From Leptolyngbya sp. SIO4C1 (GTDB taxonomy: Bacteria > Cyanobacteriota > Cyanobacteriia > Phormidesmidales > Phormidesmidaceae), in NCBI GenBank assembly GCA_010671975.1, contig JAAHIA010000007.1:1-46112 (forward strand): 46,112 nucleotides of DNA, written 5' to 3'. A program made the position numbers and the translations under genes. Below the pieces are notes generated by a model, which made no database searches, was not told where the DNA came from, and saw only the letters and a list, made by a program, of their open reading frames with translations. Positions 42,074 through 46,112 of the stretch are shown here, in pieces (position 1 is the first letter of the stretch; each line of letters starts with the position of its first letter).

Positions 42074-42788
42074 AATTTTTTAAACCCTGTACCCATATAA
42101 TGAAAACGCCAGGTAAAAAAAGACACCGGGTTTCGCCCGAATTCTGGTGAAGCTTCTGTAAAGTCAGAATCTGCGATCGCTCATTTGGATAATGATTTTT
42201 TAACTTTGAGCTAACAGCAACCGACGCGAAAGGTGCCCAGCAGAATTGCATCGGCTCGGGTGGGGGTTAGTAGTAGCCAAAAGCCAAATACCCTCCCCAG
42301 CAGTGCTAGGAAGGGAAGTCGCGATCGCATTAGCTGGTGTTGACATCGGCGCAGGCCCGCAGCTGGCCACCAACCTGATTGCCCTGAACCGTCTCAGCGA
42401 AACCACCGGCAAACTGAGGCAGCAGGGCTAGCTATTATTTTTTATAAAGAGCAAAATAGCAAAAGGGTAGAGGGGAATAGCACTGACATAAGCCGAATCA
42501 AGCTGCCAGCCTAGCTTTGAGAACTGAGCGAGGCTGCTGCATTCTGGGAAAAGGCTTAGGTCTGAGGGTTTCGTGAGTAGCAGATACCGTTCTTGTTGCT
42601 CAACTTGGCTTAACCCAACGCTGCTTTATGCATACCCTTAAAGGGTATGCATAAAGCAGCGTTCGTAGGCTATTGCGACAGCTATCGATTTGTTTGAACG
42701 ACACCAGTCAAATTTCACTACCGCCAATATAGTTTACTTGTACTATCAAACGATCCGCTAAAGGGATAGAGGGCAAAAGGGCAAAGGG
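42074..42788. other. Intergenic region with long perfect palindrome
   Basis: No convincing gene. A plus-strand 61-residue frame (42246-42431) reads smoothly at its end (GVDIGAGPQLATNLIALNRL) and may be a gene fragment, but has no start support. The stretch includes the perfect inverted repeat at 42617-42663 and the 3' flank of DGR target 3. Confidence 0.4.
42617..42663. repeat. Perfect 23-bp inverted repeat with one-base centre
   Basis: Arms 42617-42639 and 42641-42663 are exact complements (AACGCTGC... to ...ACCCTT), centred on an A at 42640. No T tract follows, so a simple terminator is unlikely. It lies about 125 bp downstream of the third DGR target. Confidence 0.9.
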
Positions 42789-43664
<876 letters not shown>

Positions 43665-43831
43665 ACATCAGCAGATAGGGGGGTGGGTTGAGCAATCGTT
43701 CAGCTGAGCTTACCAGGCTACTCAACCCTGTTTTCTATTTGGATGCTGTCACCAGCATCACCGGAGCTAAGCTGGACTCCCCTTCGCACGCCCGACAGAT
43801 TCCCATCTGCCAGCTCTGGCCCAGAAGAGTA

Positions 43832-43951
43832 CTCGCGAGCCCGCACACCACCCGAAAACCGGTGTTGTTGTTCCTGTTGTCGGGCGCGTTCCTGTTGCGG
43901 TTCGCCGACCGGCAGTTCTCAGGATTGTTGTTCCAGGAACCGCCCCGCAGT
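43832..43951 (-). repeat. DGR template repeat (TR)
   Basis: A 120-bp copy of the FGE C-terminus outside any target gene, between the RT stop and target 3. On the coding strand it contains 11 Asn codons (ten AAC, one AAT) clustered where the three targets differ (NNNPEN, NRNRN, DNRNNN). AAC is the favoured template codon because changing its adenines reaches many residues without making stops. It begins 20 bp after the end of the reverse transcriptase. Its transcript should serve as the template for mutagenic cDNA synthesis. Confidence 0.95.
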
Positions 43952-43970
43952 CGGGTTGCCCGCCCCGTCT

Positions 43971-45061
43971 TCACTGTCTCGAAAACACGAGATCAGCAAA
44001 TAGCTTTTGGCGCAATCGCCAGGTGTCAGCATGGTCAAGATGGGCCAGCCAGCTTTGCATTGACCGATCCAACTCTTGAAACCCTATTTTACCGCTAGCA
44101 TAGTCAGCCTGCAGCTGTTTGAGTCGGCGTCTGGCTCGACGCAGGTTTTCGCTACGCACGCGGATACACACATCCTTTGAGCAGCCTTCACCTTTTGGCA
44201 GTATCCGAAATCCCAAAAAGTTAGCACCATGACGAGTCTCAAAGAGTTGGCTTTTGACAGGGTGGACCTTGAGCCGTAGCCCGACCAGGTAATCTTCCAG
44301 GGCAGTGCGGGCCTTAGCCAGAAATCCTTGATCGTCACTAAATAAGGCGAAGTCATCCACATATCGAACGTACTTTTTTACCTGGAGCTGCTCTTTCACA
44401 AAGTGATCGAAGCCGTTGAGGTAAACATTAGCAAAGAACTGACTGGTAAGATTGCCAATCGGCAACCCCCGTCGCCGTTCTAACATCGTCAGCAAATCGT
44501 CTCCTGGAAATAGCTCATGGACTGGAATCTGCTCATTGCTGTGGTCAATGATGCAGTCAATCAGCCAAAGCGTATCCGGGCATTTAATCTTGCGCCGCAC
44601 GATCGCTTTGAGAATGGTCAGGTCAATGCTAGGAAATATTTTTGGATATCGCACTGCAGCACATAGGGCGTGGTGCGCATAAATTGAATGAGCCGCTGTA
44701 GCGCCCGGTGGGTGCCATAACCAATACGATTGGCATAGGAGTCATCAATAAAGGTGCGCTCGAAAATGGGCTGAATGATATTGCAAAGGGCATGGTGGAC
44801 GACACGATCGCGATAGGGAGCCGCAGAAATCATCCGTAGTTTAGGATCGTAGATTTCAAAGGTGGTATAGCCTCCAGGCTTATACGTTTTATGAGTAAGC
44901 TCGGCCTGAAGAGCTAACAGCGCTGACTCCAGACTGTAGTTGAATCGCAAGACACTTGCCTGCATCCGTTTGCCCCGCTGGGCATTGCGAGCCGCCAGGA
45001 GCAGGTTCTCAAAGTGAATGACCTGAGGCCAAAGGCTGATTGACTGACAAAAGTTATTCAG
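43971..45061 (-). pseudogene. DGR reverse transcriptase, frameshifted and 5'-truncated
   Basis: The sequence matches DGR-type reverse transcriptases. In order: FENLLLAARNAQRGKR (5' part, no start codon), ISAAPYRDRVVHHALCNIIQ, DSYANRIGYGTHRAL, YVLQCDIQKYF, then after a frame change FPSIDLTILKAIVRRKIKCP, RRGLPIGNLTSQFFANVYLN, YVRYVDDFALFSDD and SQLFETRHGANFLGFRILP. The GLPIGNLTSQ motif is the hallmark that separates DGR enzymes from other RTs; YVDD is the active site. Near 44634-44640 one base is missing from a T run (TATTTCC where TATTTTCC would keep the frame). The start is cut by an IS4-like element whose transposase stop lies at 45054. Separate frames are 43971-44654 and 44618-44965. The gene is probably inactive unless slippage or sequencing error explains it. 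Confidence 0.9.
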
Positions 45062-46112
45062 GCGCGTATGAGTACGTTAGTACTCTGAACTCCAGACGAT
45101 AGGCTCGTTTCTCGTGTTGTTTGCGCGAGGCCATCGCCGGGTCAGGGTCACGATTGGTTGTGAAGCTAACCTTGCGGACAATGCGCCAGCCTTGCACAGC
45201 AGCAGCCTTGAGCCAGTCCCAGCCAATGCGAAAGTAGCTGCTACCGCGAAACCAGTGGGCATCGACCCAGCGACGCTGATGCTCAGCGACAACCTGAGTG
45301 CCCTGAGCGGTGACAAACAGGGTTGCCAGCGCCAGAATGAACCAGAGTCTAGACAGCGCACAGACCGAACGAATCTGCGACTTTTGCAGATTCCACCCGC
45401 TGGATTGGTCGTCTCGGAAATTCTGCTCAATGTCGAACCTCAAAGCGTACTCACAGAAGGTCTGCAGCGTGGTCGGCTGATCGCTGACAATCGCCCAGAA
45501 CTCGCCGTTGAGGTTGTTGCGCCCGAAGGCGATGTGGACCGGGCCGTAGCATTGCCCTTTGTGGATGCGAACGTTGTGAAAGCACAGCGCTTCCCCACGC
45601 TTGAAGTGAATGTCCTTGAGCTGTGACCATCCCTTGCCAGCACGCCATATCCAGGTGTTCTTCTTCAACCGGATACGATAGTGCCAGCCCCACTGCTGGC
45701 TGAGGGCTCGCATCAAGTCTGTGTGCACAAAGCCTCGGTCAGCCAAGAGCACTACCTTGAGACCCACTGGCAAGCACTCGGCGGCTTGGTGCAAGAGCGC
45801 TTCGTACTCAGCAAAAGCCACCGCCGCGCTGCTATGGTGCAGCACCCGCCAAGCCACTGGCAAGGCACGACCGCGATGGACCACCGCCACCCGTATCAGG
45901 CAGTACTCGTCCCAGAATAGTGAAGTATCCAAGCTCAAGAAGAGGCACTCGTCTTGCCATTCGCTGATGGCAGCCTGTATCAGCGGCTTGTATAGCTTGT
46001 GGACATTGATGCGAGCATTGTTGAGCCAGCGCTGTACCCGCCTTTGCTTGCTTTGAGCGTAGCGACCTCGACTGGGTAGATAGGGCACCCAGCGAGTGAG
46101 GTTCACTTCTCC
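45054..46112 (-). CDS. IS4-family transposase, partial at right edge
   Basis: A DDE transposase of at least 350 residues: Asp in LFLSLDTSLFWDEYCL, Asp in KVVLLADRGFVHTDLM, and the Glu-bearing YALRFDIEQNFRDDQSSGWN. This fits the IS4 family with its Y-R-E-K type signature. The reading frame may extend beyond the right edge. Its stop is inside the 5' end of the reverse transcriptase gene, so the element probably inserted there. I could not fix the inverted repeat or the target duplication because the other end is outside. Confidence 0.82.
   Translation of the reverse strand, partial: GEVNLTRWVPYLPSRGRYAQSKQRRVQRWLNNARINVHKLYKPLIQAAISEWQDECLFLSLDTSLFWDEYCLIRVAVVHRGRALPVAWRVLHHSSAAVAFAEYEALLHQAAECLPVGLKVVLLADRGFVHTDLMRALSQQWGWHYRIRLKKNTWIWRAGKGWSQLKDIHFKRGEALCFHNVRIHKGQCYGPVHIAFGRNNLNGEFWAIVSDQPTTLQTFCEYALRFDIEQNFRDDQSSGWNLQKSQIRSVCALSRLWFILALATLFVTAQGTQVVAEHQRRWVDAHWFRGSSYFRIGWDWLKAAAVQGWRIVRKVSFTTNRDPDPAMASRKQHEKRAYRLEFRVLTYSYAPE

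Noticed and set aside
42246..42431. 61-residue plus-strand frame before the palindrome
   Set aside because: The end reads smoothly but start and family support are missing; it may be a fragment, so I did not call a gene.
43735..43974. 79-residue frame across the template repeat
   Set aside because: It reads through the TR only because the TR copies a coding sequence; the TR acts as template RNA and the flanks are not conserved as protein.

Overview
The window looks like part of a cyanobacterial accessory replicon, most simply a plasmid or plasmid-like contig. The evidence is the frequent GCGATCGC palindromes, cyanobacterial families (Uma2 nuclease, DUF4278, FGE-domain proteins with SAV_2336-type N-termini), a ParA partition module, many small ribbon-helix-helix and HTH regulators, two toxin-antitoxin pairs, and insertion sequences at both edges. 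I cannot name the species. No rRNA, tRNA or CRISPR array was recognised.

The main discovery-type content is a diversity-generating retroelement (DGR) tied to a vWA-MoxR-associated (VMAP-type) conflict operon. The operon runs on the minus strand at the left: Trypco1 (CU044_2847-like) small protein, trypsin-VMAP protein, MoxR AAA ATPase, vWA-like/FGE fusion, then the DGR accessory protein Avd. Three FGE-domain proteins (stops at 1183, 9037 and 42789) end in a 120-bp variable repeat (VR). A single 120-bp template repeat (TR) lies at 43832-43951. My base-by-base reading finds 17, 18 and 13 differences between the TR and VR1, VR2 and VR3. All 48 fall at template adenines, the mark of DGR mutagenic homing. 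The adjacent reverse transcriptase has a DGR-type motif and a YVDD centre, but it has lost its start to an IS4-like insertion and carries a one-base frameshift. Avd is at the opposite end of the window; if the replicon is circular, Avd, RT, TR and the third target would sit together, separated only by two IS elements. An IS256-family element with a 9-bp target duplication splits the Trypco1 gene.

From about 10 to 30 kb lies plasmid-like backbone. It holds an HNH protein, a winged-helix putative replication protein, small repressors, a likely structured RNA, a pair of about 560-bp noncoding direct repeats, a Rad52-like annealing protein, a SWIM protein, a UmuD/LexA-like peptidase, and ParA with a small partner flanked by TTAATCGATTAA-type iterons. 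A three-gene cassette of unknown function (HTH protein, charged protein, winged-helix protein) is present twice, at 17.7-19.0 kb and 25.2-26.7 kb.

From about 30 to 42 kb are cargo genes: paralogous hypothetical proteins, a GNAT-like protein, a HlyD/TolC-like pair, a DUF457 membrane protein with two decayed relatives, a VapBC-like and a TumE/TumA-like pair, an IS630 element, a 5'-nucleotidase, and a membrane ATPase-like protein with a degenerate P-loop. At the right end are the third FGE target, the TR, the broken RT and a partial IS4-like transposase.
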